From Taxawa tesnikishii (nom. ined.) (lineage: Eukaryota; Ascomycota; Dothideomycetes; Dothideales), in the NCBI GenBank assembly GCA_030247885.1, contig JAPDRO010000030.1, positions 1-64,000 of the forward strand: 64,000 nucleotides of DNA, written 5' to 3'. Shown here piece after piece: positions 9,253 to 19,510 of the stretch; positions within the stretch are counted from its first letter, which is position 1, and each line of letters starts with the position of its first letter. The translations under genes and the position numbers were made by a program. The notes below the pieces were generated by a model. That model ran no database searches. It was not told the DNA's origin and saw nothing but the letters and a program-made list of their open reading frames with translations.

Positions 9253-9417
9253 ACGTAAACTGCTAGGAAGCCGACTAGGTAGGAAAGCCGACTATTTAAC
9301 TTATATAGGTAGTTATAAGCGAAGTAGTCCTTCTTCGCTAGCTCTTTTAATCTAAACTAAACTTCATTAAGGCGACTAGTCGGCTTCCCTACCTAGTCGG
9401 CTTCCCGCGGTTTACGT
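9253..9417. mobile_element. 165-bp MITE of a pogo-type family
   Basis: Non-autonomous DNA transposon with terminal inverted repeats of about 45 bp that begin ACGTAAAC and contain the pieces GGAAGCCGACTAGGTAGG and GCCGACTA. It is flanked by a TA target duplication (9251-9252 and 9418-9419). The same ends occur at 41573, 42165, 43246 and 44938, where longer pogo-type elements start, so this is probably an internal-deletion derivative of that family. It has suffered less mutation than its surroundings, especially at the right end, which suggests a later arrival. Confidence 0.9.
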
Positions 9418-10923
9418 TACTTTAGCTATAACTAATATATAGGTTTTACTTAATAAGGTATTTACTTAGTATATAGATAATAAGATAGAATTTAATATAA
9501 CTAAGTACGAGTACGTTTCTAGCCTTATATATTTATAAATACTTTATTTAAGCGAATAGGAAATTCGAGTTATTAGTTCTTATAATTATCTTAGCTTTCT
9601 TATTACTAGTTTAAGTATTAATTTCGAAGTATATTTAAGGCGACGTCTTAACTTAGTAGTTAAATATACTAATTAAATCGGCTTTTATTTTAACGCTTAA
9701 GGGATAATATATTATTTACGTATTACTAAATAGTACTTCGCTTTTATATTTAAATATAAAGTACCTTTAGTTTAGGCTTAAATAAGTAAGATAAAGGATA
9801 ATAGGAAATGTTTCGAAGAGACTATATTATTATATAATAAGCTTCTTATATAAGTAGAGTATTATAGTATTATATACTATTATATTACTATAAACTTATA
9901 TAGTCTTACTTTTATTATAGCTCGGTTTTAGTACCTTTAAACTATATATTAGTTTATCTTCGAATAACTTCTTATTATAAATTTACTTAAGTAAATTATA
10001 ACCTCTTTATTAGTAACTTCTTTTATTTATAGTTTTATATATAATCTACGCGACAATAGTAAATAAACGAAGTTTAAGGACTTAGGAAACTTTAACTTTA
10101 CTTTAATAAAGGCGCTTATACGCTACCTAGGGACTATTTAGCGCTTTATCCTTTCTTATAAAGTAAAGGAGCGTTACCTTACGACTTTAATTCCCTTCGA
10201 GAGTTATTATATACGTAGTTTATACTTTATAAACGTTTATTTTAAGGCTCTTATAAAATCCGTAGATATATTACTTTAATATCGAAGGGGTATATTTATA
10301 TATAGTTATCTTTACCTTTATAAGTATTATTTTTAACGTAAATATAAAACCTATCTTATATTAAAGTACGCTTATAAATTGTCTATATCGAAATAATAAG
10401 ATAAAGTTACTATATAAACTAAGTTAAGCGTACCTTATTATAAGCTTATAAATATAGACTATCTACTTAATATAGTATAGCTTAATAAAGTAATTTTAAT
10501 TCTCTTAAATATAAGGAAGTAACTTCGACGAGTTTATTATAAAAGTAAACTAATAAGCTTTACCTTATAAGTCGACTATTAACTATTAAGCTTTTAAAAG
10601 GCGTTAAAAGTCTCTATTACTTAACTAGTAGCTATATAAATAGTTCTAAACTATAGTAGATACTTATTCGTAAGTACGCTCTATTATAGAAGCTTATATC
10701 TTACTATATAGCTATTTAAATATAAAAATAAGTATACTATTAAAATCGCCTAAATAGGAGGAGTATTTAAGAGTAAGAAAATATTCCTATATTTTGCCTT
10801 TTTACTTTTAACGTAGTAAAACTACCTTAAATAAAAGCGCGACTACTTCTATATATAATAATATACTTACTACTACAAAGTAAAGTTATAAGTAAAATTA
10901 AGTAAGATACGTTTTACTTTAGG

Positions 10924-11012
10924 AAAGTATTTACCTTAAGAATACGTTAAAAGTATTTACTTACTTTAAGAAGATATTAAAAGTATTTACTTACCTTAAG
11001 ATAGCGTTAAAA
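10924..11012. repeat. Short tandem repeat, about 30-bp unit, three copies
   Basis: Three successive units built on AAGTATTTACTTACCTTAAG with the spacer ending GTTAA or ATTAA. The first unit is a few bases shorter. It lies in RIP-mutated DNA and has no apparent coding role. Confidence 0.75.
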
Positions 11013-12120
11013 GTAACTAGCTTATAAGTTATAGTTAATAAATAAGGACGTAAATAATAAGGAGGGAACGATACGTTTATATCTAAGTAATACGTTAAGG
11101 CCTTAAGAGGAAAATATCTTAAGGTTAAAAAGTTAAATATAACTCGAAAATAAGCTTTAAAGTCCGGATTTTAATATACTAGTTATAGCCTAAATAGAAA
11201 TTTTAAAATAATAAACTAGGAGTAACTAGAGCGTTAAAGTAAGATTTAAGTTAACTACTAAGTATATAAGGGAGAAAAGAAATAAGAAAGAAAGGAAATA
11301 CTATTAAGTATTAGCCTACTAGTAAAACCTTTACCTTTAAGGGAATCTTTTAACTTAAACTCTTACGAGAAGATAATAGCGAGGTTATATAATCGAAAAA
11401 TAAAGGGAAGCGTTAAGGAGAAAGTAATAAAGTTACTTTAAAGAACTAACTATAAGAAGGAAAGTATCCTTAAGGGAGCTTAATATAAATTAAACGTATT
11501 AAACCTTAGTCTTAAGAACTAGCTTTAACTAATACTTTTATAATTTAGCTATATAAGGTAAGATTAGCCTTACTTCTTAAACTCTTAGAAGATAGACTTT
11601 TACTATAAAATTAAACTTCGTATTTATAAGACTACTACGCTTAAATTTAACTATAGCCTTAAATAAGTAAAATAAGCGCGAACTCTATATTATAAAGTAG
11701 CGAGTTATATAAACGCTTTTAACTATTTTCTACTTTATTAATTAAGATTAAGACTATTTCTTAAGTAGTAACTTATTTAAATCTTATTATACTAGTATAT
11801 AGTTAAAGCTCTTTCGAATTTATAATAGCTTAAATAAGCGTCGAACTATTTATACGTAAAAAGGAAAGGAGTAATTTATATTTATATATAAGATAGTTAC
11901 TATCTACTAGTAAGAGAAGCGCTCTTATAAGTAGTAAAGGGTAAGGTACTTATTTAAGTTTATTATTATATACTTCTCTAGGATTAATCTAAGAAACTAC
12001 CCTATAAGTAAGAGAAGTTCGCGTAGTACTACTACGTTAAGTCTCTTAGGAACACTAGTTCCCTATTAGGCGAGTAGTCAAGTGTACGGTAGTAGGTAGC
12101 TAAAATAGTCTATAAATATT

Positions 12121-12151
12121 AAACCCCTAACCCTAAAACCCTTAACCCTAA
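12121..12151. repeat. Interstitial telomere-like repeats
   Basis: AAACCCCTAACCCTAAAACCCTTAACCCTAAA: four degenerate CCCTAA units in the same orientation as the chromosome-end telomere. They sit exactly where RIP-type DNA stops and the GC-normal gene island starts. Confidence 0.9.
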
Positions 12152-12715
12152 ATGATAAGAAGGATATGTATTACAATTAGTGAGCAACGCCATACAGACT
12201 CGCTACTATATAGGTAATAACGGATAGACTAGGTCCGTTGTCTTACACCGAACGCGAATACCACAGAAAGAGGCTATGCAATACAGAACAAAGCCTTGTT
12301 AGCATAGTATGTGCGACTTAGCTTCCGGAATTAGGAGCTGGTGGGCAGGCTTGTGAGCAGTTTCTTAGGCGTCCTTACCCTATGCATGTTGGTTAGGCAA
12401 CCGAATAAGCATAATACTCGTCCTCACGACTCCCCTATAGAGAAACGATCTTCAATTTTTGGTTTTCAATGGCGTTCGGGTCGGTGATCGCAACAGAAAA
12501 GGGAAGGTTTGGCCCGTTTGGGCAAGAAGTCATTAGTAGATGTATTCTACTATTGGTCGAGGCTGCAGGAACAAGTTCAATCTCTACTATGTGTCTGTAC
12601 GTTTAGTCACCATGTTTTGTATCGATGTTAGCACAAGGCTTCCTTCACGAGCACCGCCGGTACTAGTTTCCATCTAATCATGTCCTTTCAAATACGGGCA
12701 AACCAGTTACGCTTC
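12152..12715. other. Intergenic DNA downstream of the protease gene
   Basis: GC-normal, not RIP-mutated. No open frame of note and no RNA gene recognised. It holds the 3' flank of the protease pseudogene. Confidence 0.6.
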
Positions 12716-14836
12716 TTATGACAAATCGAGGAACACCTTTTTCATCATAGGATAATTCGGCGTGCCGAGCCCCGTGATAGGATCCCAGCCCGGCGCGGTA
12801 GGGAATCCGTTAGTACCGCAGCCTAGGTTCGAGCCGTTGGTGACGTCGTGGAACATCTCAGGGTGCGCATACATCACAGGGTATAGGAATCCGATCGGCT
12901 TCTTCCCTACAGCCACACGCTCTTCGTTGAGGAGCGTGATGATGCCGCCGAAGATGGGCGCCGAGGCCGACGTCCCACCCACGCCGTATGTCTGGTTTAG
13001 CCAGACCGTGGCCACTTTGAGGCCGATTGAGGAGACGTCGGGGAAGGCGCGCGCTTTACCGGTGTTATTGAAGACGTTTGAGCCGTATTTCGGAGCATAC
13101 TTGTGAAGATCATTATCCACAGCCTTTTTCTAGTAGGAGGGAACTTCGAAGACATCGCTGAAGCCTCCGCCGGAGTAATAGTCGAGGAGCGGGTAAGCGG
13201 CGTTGGGGCTGGCGACGGCAACTTCGCCGTCCTTGAGATCGTTAGACCTGAGGAAGGTGGCGCCGACGGCGGTGATGTAGGGGCAGTTCACTGGGAACGA
13301 CGGCGAGAAGCGGTCACCGTAGGTGTCGACGAAGCCGTATGTTGAATTGACGCAAGAGCTGTTATAGCCAGAACTGTACCTGTTCGCAACGCCCGAGTCA
13401 CCAGATGAGACGACGACGCTGGTGCCCTGGAGCGCGAGCTTCATCCACTCGTGAACATTGGCGTTGTTGGTAAAACTGCGGCAGCGCGGCTTCGATTTGT
13501 CCGTAGGAGATGGAGATGACGTTGGAGATGGGAGCGCCACCACACTGGAGAGGGCCGGTGTAGCCGCCTTCATTAGGGTCGGGGTAGGCCTGTTGGAGAG
13601 GGTCAGTATGTATGTAAGGGCGTAGCGTTGATGGAGATGCTTACTGGGTCAACGTAAGGTTGATCGCCGCCTTCGTAGGTACAGTAAGAAGCGTCCAGGG
13701 CATCCAAGAAAATGTTGAAGGTGCCGGTACTGTCGACATTTACACTGTCGCCGTTCTGGTAGTGACGTGTGTGTTGCGGCCAAATGATGGAGTATGCGCT
13801 CTGGAAGTCCAGGGCAGACTCGACGACTTCTCTAGCCTGGGCCATGGAGAGATTTGAAGGCTTTCCACCATCAATGCTGATGAATTCGGGCACGGTGTCT
13901 TCGGGAATCTGAGGCGTTGTCCAGTTCTTGAAGAAAGGCTTCAAGTCCGGTAGGTAAAGATAGTCGGCTCACTCGGCGATACCCATCTGGTTGCCCGAAT
14001 GGTTGGACTTGCCAGCGGGGAAGCCATAAAGGGCGCGGAGGCACTCGATGGTGATGAGCGTAGAGCAATTTGTGAGACCGTCCAACTTATGGATTGGCGA
14101 TGGAGCTTGAACAGCAGGCCTTGCATTAGCCACTGGCTTTAGGCCCTCGAGCTGTATGGTGGGCATGACAAAGTCGACGTGGCCCTTGACATAGCCTAGT
14201 AAGCCGTAGGAATCGCAAGCAATGCGGTAGCCTTCGCTGTCCTGATGCTTGTAAAAGTGGTACTCTGCATCGAGCAGGCGCTCGGCTTCAGACGTGGTTG
14301 CGTCAAACTCAGACCAGTTCCTGCCTGTCATTGCATGTCAACTTAGTTCCTGTCTCTCGCTTTCGAGGGGTTCCTGAACCGCAGGAGCTGGTACTCTGCT
14401 AAAACGTAGGAGGTAGGGGTGGGAGGCAAAGGGGTTAGAGGTGCGTACCAGCCGAGTGCTTGAGCCTCTTCGCATCGATGCCAGCACTTCTAAGCCACTC
14501 AACGACACGATCACTCGTCTCCTTGGCCGGCGCGAAGATATTGGCGACCTTGTCGGCGGTCCAATGCTTGCCAAAGTTGGGGCTCGTCGGGTCAGAGACG
14601 TCCTGGATAAAGCGGTCGGCATGTTCCAAGTTGCGCTGCTTTAGGCCAATCCTAATGGGCAGCCTCTCGTGACCTTGGGCCCGGGAGTGACGCGTCCAAA
14701 GGCTCTGGGGGCCCTCATCGCGCTTCTCGTGCAAGACGTGCGAGGACGAAGAAGAGGAAGAGGAAGAGAAAATAGGCACGGCCGAGATGGAAGAAGCGAG
14801 AGTGAGCAATGTTGCGAAGAAGAGACAACAGATGCA
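12716..14836 (-). pseudogene. Secreted S53 (sedolisin/tripeptidyl-peptidase) protease, decayed
   Basis: Acid serine-carboxyl peptidase of the sedolisin family, which degrades protein outside the cell. Parts in order: signal peptide, pro-kumamolisin propeptide (exon 1, RNLEHADRFIQDVSDPTSPN), cleavage region, catalytic domain. Expected catalytic residues are visible: E and D in EVVESALD, Asp in SGDSG, Ser in GGTSASAP. Introns with good borders are 14325-14448 (GTACGC...GACAG) and 13590-13644 (GTAAGC...CAACAG). Four lesions are seen: the ATG at 14834-14836 is out of frame with the hydrophobic signal sequence (slip near 14815); in-frame TGA at 13969-13971 after MGIAE, where the family has Trp; a slip near 13451-13455 between QQRQC and EWMKLALQ; in-frame TAG at 13130-13132 in SYxKKAVDN, probably a former Gln. 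The stop is at 12716-12718. Both stops fit C-to-T/G-to-A change, so RIP leakage is possible. Almost certainly inactive unless the assembly is wrong. Confidence 0.88.
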
Positions 14837-14928
14837 TGGCGGGGGCTTGGGGAAGATTGATTCCTACTTGTGTGATAAAACTGGACGACCTCTACACCTG
14901 CAATTCTAGCGGTCCCTGAAAGCGGCAT

Positions 14929-14940
14929 GATATATATATC
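14929..14940 (-). promoter_or_regulatory. TATA-like element upstream of the protease
   Basis: GATATATATATC, a self-complementary TA run about 95 bases upstream of the protease ATG at 14836. Spacing and sequence suit a TATA box for leftward transcription. Confidence 0.5.
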
Positions 14941-15062
14941 AACATGAGTCATCTTTGTGCAGAGCCGCTATCTACACCTCGTGGAGAAACGTCATGGTAC
15001 TCGATGCTGCTGTCGTGTGTGCCTACATGTGTGCAGGATCTATCGTGTTACCATCGTGTTGG

Positions 15063-15086
15063 TGCCTGTGCCTGTGCCTGTGCCTG
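15063..15086. repeat. TGCCTG hexanucleotide repeat, four copies
   Basis: Four perfect tandem TGCCTG units in the divergent intergenic region. A simple microsatellite; no role apparent. Confidence 0.9.
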
Positions 15087-15982
15087 TACGGGCTATACCA
15101 GTCCCTGAACGGCAGGTCCAACGGAACCCACCTTATCTTGTCCGCAAAGCTACTAGACCTACCTCTTACTCGTACGGACACACGATATGCGATCTGCATC
15201 AAGAAGTCCACTTGTCGTCATCGCCTGCATTGCCTGCGAGGTGCGCATAAAGGATACAGACCAAGCTTCCAGGACAAGCATTACTCGGTAGCTTGGCCTA
15301 CATCCGCGGCGTACCTGCCTCACACGGCTTATCGGCTCATCACATGAGGGCTAGTTGATGCTACGTACCGGGTCCGCTATCGATTAGACAAGGTAGGGGG
15401 CCTGGGGAAACCCTAACTCGCATGATGGACAGCGAAGCGTTCTGCAGCACAAGTCTAGCGCAAATATCGAATACGCATCGAGAGGAAAGAAGTCGCGCAA
15501 AATTTCCAGACCATAATAAGGGACAGGTTGTCGTTCACACCCTCGCATTCTCGCACCTGCAAGAAGAGGCCTTAGGGATGGCGTGCCATCAGGTGCGTCA
15601 GGTGAGGGGTAAGTCTGCTGATTATTAGGATTTGCCTCCAATAGGAAATTACACCGTACGGTCAAAGGACAAGGGGGTGCAGACGGAATCGGGCTTTATG
15701 CGGCCGAATACGAAGCAGATCTGATGGGACTCACAGTGCAGTGACGGCGTTGTGTTTATCAGATCTGAGCCGGAGTTGGCCGGATAGAGCTCCATTCTTT
15801 CTGGCTTCTAGACCAAGGCCTGCCCTCGGTCGTGACTAGCCCGACAGTAATGCGCAAGGTGCTCTAGTTACCCCGTCGGTAATGCGCAGCGCGTTTCAAC
15901 TCCACAGTGACCTTCTCCACGCGTGGCTCCACAGGAGGGGAAGCACAGACGCGGCTGCAGCTGACCTCGGTCATCCTGGTTT

Positions 15983-16016
15983 CTACTAAACCCTCCTTCC
16001 TACTAAACCCTCCTTC
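15983..16016 (+). repeat. 17-bp direct repeat in the transporter leader
   Basis: CTACTAAACCCTCCTTC occurs twice without a gap, 71-104 bases before the transporter ATG. It is pyrimidine-rich and probably near the transcription start or within the 5' leader. It may be a duplicated regulatory site or a simple slippage product. Confidence 0.75.
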
Positions 16017-16086
16017 GTCCCTCGTCGCTCACTCGGCTTCCTCGCACCTACCGCGAGCAATTCAGCGAGGCAAACTACCACTCACC

Positions 16087-17916
16087 ATGGCGGAGAAGGC
16101 ACAGGAACCCACGATGCAAAGGGTCGAGAACGAGAAGGCCCTCGACGCCGAGAGGAATGCCTCTGTCTACTCGCAGCAGGTCAAGGTCTCAGACTTCAAG
16201 TCGGACGCCATTGAGGCCGAGAACGCGGAGCACAACATGACAGTGCTTGGAGCTGTCAAGGCGTATCCTATGGCCGCCTTCTGGGCGTTTGTGATGTCGT
16301 CCATGATCGTAAGTCGCTCGCGCGCTGTGCTAAGAGATGACTGACCATACTACAGATTATGGAATCTTACGATGTGTTCCTTGCCAACAACTTTCTTGCC
16401 CTTTATGCTTTCGAGAAAGATTTCGGAACCTTCACTGGAGAGTACAAGGACGGGGTACCGCAATACAACATTCCACCAAGTTGGACGTCGGCGTTTTCAT
16501 GCTCTGGCCAACTGGGAGCCCTTATTGGAGTTTTCCTCGCTGGACCACTGACTAGTGCCGTCGGCTACCGCTGGGCTACCATCATCGGACTCATGCTTTT
16601 GAACGCATTCATCTTTGTCTTCTATTTCGCTAAGAGCTTGGGCGTCTGTTTTGCCGCTCAGATCCTTGAAGGCATCCCATGGGGTATCTTCATTGCCAAT
16701 GCGCCAGCGTATTGCAGTGAGATTGTTCCGATTCAGCTGCGAGCGGTGTGCACACAGATGCTGCAGATGTTTTGGGCTATCGGCAGTATCATCGTTGGTG
16801 GCGTTTGCTACGCTTATCAGGGCAGGAACGACGCTTTGGCATACAGGTATGCAAACCCTCCTTCGTAAGAAGCGTGCCTACTGACATACATTAGAATTCC
16901 CATTGCGCTTCAGTGGATGTTCCCAACGCCGCTTGCGATCCTGTTCTTCTTTGCGCCGGAGAGCCCCTGGTGGTTGGTGCGGAAGGGCAAGTTCGAGCAA
17001 GCAGCCAAGTCCGTTGAACGACTAGGCCGTAAGTCAGCGGTCAAACCAACAGAAACTGTGGCAATGATGCGCCGCACTATCGAGCTTGAGAAGTCGGACA
17101 AGTCTCCGAGCTTCCTTGAGCTCTTCAAGGGCACTGATCTCCGACGCACATTGATCGTGGCTGGTGTCTACGCCGCGCAGAACCTGACGGGTAACCTCAT
17201 TGCTAACCAAGCTGTCTACTTCTTCACGCGTGAGTGACACAAGAACACATTATTGCGGGACGTTCAGCGCTGACGATCGTTTAGAGGCCGGGATCAATCA
17301 ACAGCTTGCGTTCGCCTTGGGGCTCATCACATCCGCTCTCCAGATGATCTTCGTTATGCTGTCCTGGATCCTCACCAGCTACTTCGGCCGACGTGATATT
17401 TACCTCTGGGGCTCGCTCGCAAACTTCGTCTTCCTCATCGCCCTTGGTATTGCTGGCTCAGTCCAGATCTCCACGGCATCCAATCTGGCGCAAGCATCTC
17501 TGGGTCTGATCGTGTCCGTGTTGTTCACCTTGGGACCAGCGCCGGCCTCGTGGGTCTTCATTGGAGAGACGTCTTCTATCAGACTCCGACCCTTGACCAC
17601 TGGATTCGGTCGTGGTATCTACTACATTGTGGAGATTCCGTGTATCTTCCGTATGTATTTCTGCCTGGGCTCACCGAACACCAGATACTGATTCGATACA
17701 GTTGCTCAATACATGTTGAATCCCCAGGGTGTGAACCTGCGAGGCCAGTGCGGTTACGTCTGGGGCGGTACGGCATTGGTCTGCTTGATTGTCGCTTGGT
17801 GGGGTCTACCAGAGATGAAGGGCCGCTCATACCGCGAGATCGACATCATGTTCAAGCGTCGTATCCCCGCCCGCAAGTGGAAGCAGACTGTCGTCGACAT
17901 CAACGACGACGAGTAG
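16087..17916 (+). CDS. MFS sugar (maltose/hexose-type) transporter
   Basis: Plasma-membrane sugar:proton symporter of the fungal MFS sugar porter family, most like alpha-glucoside (maltose) permeases. Five exons: 16087-16308, 16356-16846, 16895-17229, 17285-17650, 17702-17916; introns are 47, 48, 55 and 51 bp with GT...AG borders. The spliced frame is 1629 bp, 542 residues, the usual length. A hydrophilic N-terminus of about 60 residues precedes twelve expected membrane segments. Motifs: MESYDVFLANNF in segment 1, GYRWATIIG (loop 2-3), EGIPWGIFIANAPAYCSE, the sugar-porter signature PESPWWLVRKG before the central loop, and SYFGRRDIYLWG (loop 8-9). Start context CACCATGG is ideal. No stops or frame breaks: the only gene in the window that looks intact. 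The exact substrate cannot be read from sequence. Confidence 0.93.
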
Positions 17917-18241
17917 GCGTCTCAGCACGAGCACAAAAGAGGATCGTAAGAAGAAGCGGACACTTCCGAATTGCATGCAAGGCGGCGGATACCATGACCA
18001 TATCACATGGTTGATGCTCATGTTGAGGGCAAGAGGGTTGTAGATCAGAATATATGCACAGTAGACTATGTCACTGGATTCATCCGTACGCTTCCAGCTG
18101 ACCATTCATGTATGCTGGAGTGTCTATCGCCACTTCCTTGCGAATCCAATCGTCGATGCACGCTGGTGCAGCCGCAATTAGTGCTTCGATCACCGCGTTA
18201 TGCCAGCACTTCTAAAAAGTGACTACCTCTGATTCGGGCCA
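17917..18241. other. 3' flank of the transporter gene
   Basis: GC-normal DNA between the transporter stop and a converging gene fragment. No further gene or RNA recognised. The two genes face each other, so both terminators should be here. Confidence 0.6.
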
Positions 18242-18510
18242 TCATTTCTCGATGTACCAATCCAAGTCAGCCTTGTCATCAAACTCCGTGGCCGTGAAGC
18301 TATTGCCCATGAAGCTAAACTTGTTGTCGCTCTTGTATGCGATCTCGAAGTCTTCGGCTCGAATGTTTTCGATCAGGCGCTTATAGAGTATCGCGCTGCC
18401 ATCGAAGAGCGCTGTCTTTCTTCTATGATACCTCGCCAAAAGTCTCGGAAGTTTCCGAATCTGAATCCCACCCTCAGATGCACCACCCCATGTTCTGTAC
18501 CCACAACACT
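18242..18510 (-). pseudogene. C-terminal fragment of an unidentified enzyme-like protein
   Basis: The minus strand reads GYRTWGGASEGG, then RKLPRLLARYHRRKTALFDG, then YKRLIENIRAEDFEIAY, ending DDKADLDWYIEK and a stop at 18242-18244. The frame is open from a stop just upstream of about 18510 to the end, about 88 codons. The end has the look of a C-terminus of a fungal oxidoreductase, perhaps a flavin-dependent monooxygenase, but I am not sure. The gene body is missing: RIP-mutated transposon DNA begins about 30-80 bases further right, so the gene was probably cut off by insertion or rearrangement. No start codon suits it. Confidence 0.4.
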
Positions 18511-18540
18511 AGTAATTTACTAGTAAATCAAGTATAGAAT

Positions 18541-18662
18541 AGTTCAAATAGTAAAAAGTTGCATAGCCACCCGGGAATATTAATTTTCTTTAGTATCTAG
18601 TATACTAGCTATTATTTTAAAGGTAAGCTTAAATTCTATTTATTATACTTATAATATAGTTA
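18541..18662. other. Border between gene island and transposon nest
   Basis: The sequence changes within about 50 bases from GC-normal to RIP-type AT-rich DNA. The last two bases (TA, 18661-18662) are the target duplication of the Fot1/pogo element that follows. This stretch would be the left host flank of that element and may belong to an older repeat. Confidence 0.6.
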
Positions 18663-18989
18663 ATGTATTTTATTACTAAGTAGTTTACTATTACTAAGTA
18701 GTCTACCCTTACTAATATCGCGACTATTATAGACTATTATAATAATACCTTTATAATATAATATATAATTAACTTATAATAAAGGTATATTATACCTTAT
18801 TATTAAGGCTACTTAAGTAACTTTTCTTAATAGTATAAAATATATATCTAAGGTATTTAACGTCTCTTAAATAATGCTAAGACGACGACGTAATAGAAAG
18901 CTTATATAACGCGATTATAAGCTTAACTTAAAGAAGTTATAAAGGATAAAAGAGGAAGTAATAGTAATATATATATATTCGAGTTAAAC

Positions 18990-19465
18990 GCGTAAGAAAT
19001 AAGCGCTATAAGGACTATAATAAAAGAAATAGCTAATTATCTACTAGTTATATATAGTAAAGGACCTATTAGTAAGTACTAAGTAGATAGGTTTAAGATA
19101 TATACTAAGGAAGTTAAGCTTTAATATAGTTATTTATATAATTATTAGTAAGCCTTAAATAAAGATATACGTATTATAATACTTTAGTTTAAGTTAATTA
19201 AGAAAATAAAGGAAGAGTATAATATCTTAAATAAAGATATATATAACTTTAATAAGTCTAGGTTTATAATAAGTATAATTAATACTTTAATAGTCTTTAT
19301 AGACTCTAAGAAATAAAGTAATTCTAAGAAAATATAGCTAAGTAACTAGGAGTAAGTTATACTTATCTAGAGTTTTTACGCTACTAAGTAGGCTATTTTA
19401 CTCTTTATTATCTTTAGTAGTAAAGTCCTTATATTAAGCTAGTACGTAGATTTACCTTACAATTA
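18990..19465 (+). pseudogene. Fot1/pogo transposase, N-terminal and central part
   Basis: One frame reads GPISKYQVDRFKIYTKEVKL, then IYNFNKSRFII (family IYNFDESGFMIG, holding the first catalytic Asp, here changed to Asn) and AILLFIIFSSKVLI (family AIPPFIIFAGK). Changes from the family pattern are of RIP type (Asp to Asn, Glu to Lys, Gly to Arg or Ser). The frame is cut at 19465 and resumes at 33811. Confidence 0.85.
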
Positions 19466-19500
19466 CGTTACGAAATCCCGGATCGTAGTATTAGTAGTAA
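19466..19500 (+). repeat. Left terminal inverted repeat of the 14.3-kb element
   Basis: Perfect match for the first 20 bases to the inverse of 33791-33810, then two mismatches and a further run GTATTAGTAGTAA shared by both ends. Both ends continue into TAGTA/TACTA-rich subterminal DNA with several CGTAGTA-like units, possibly transposase-binding sites. Confidence 0.93.
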
Positions 19501-19510
19501 TACTACCGAT

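Larger units (their letters stand above)
6301..12118. repeat. RIP-mutated repeat block, class not determined
   Basis: AT-rich DNA nearly free of CpA and TpG; for example 6361-6420 has neither. TpA is very frequent and CpG is kept. No intact gene remains. A stretch at about 7320-7640 on the minus strand keeps one reading sense if the many TAG/TAA codons are read as former Q or W codons, so part was once coding, but I cannot name the family. No flanking LTR pair was found. Contains a tandem duplication, a MITE and a short tandem repeat listed separately. Confidence 0.85.
14953..16086. other. Divergent intergenic region between protease and transporter
   Basis: GC-normal. The two genes are divergent, so both promoters are here. 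Several open frames exist (for example 14955-15347) but have no family sense and overlap one another, so I do not call them. Contains a hexanucleotide repeat, a tandem 17-mer, and two related blocks with the core GTAATGCGCA (15848-15857 and 15880-15889) that could be regulator sites. Confidence 0.55.

Noticed and set aside
14955-15347. Overlapping 130- and 97-codon open frames in the intergenic region
   Set aside because: They pass through the TGCCTG microsatellite, have no family sense, and occupy the divergent promoter region.
15408-15418. AAACCCTAACT as a telomere remnant
   Set aside because: A single unit in GC-normal DNA; expected by chance over this length.
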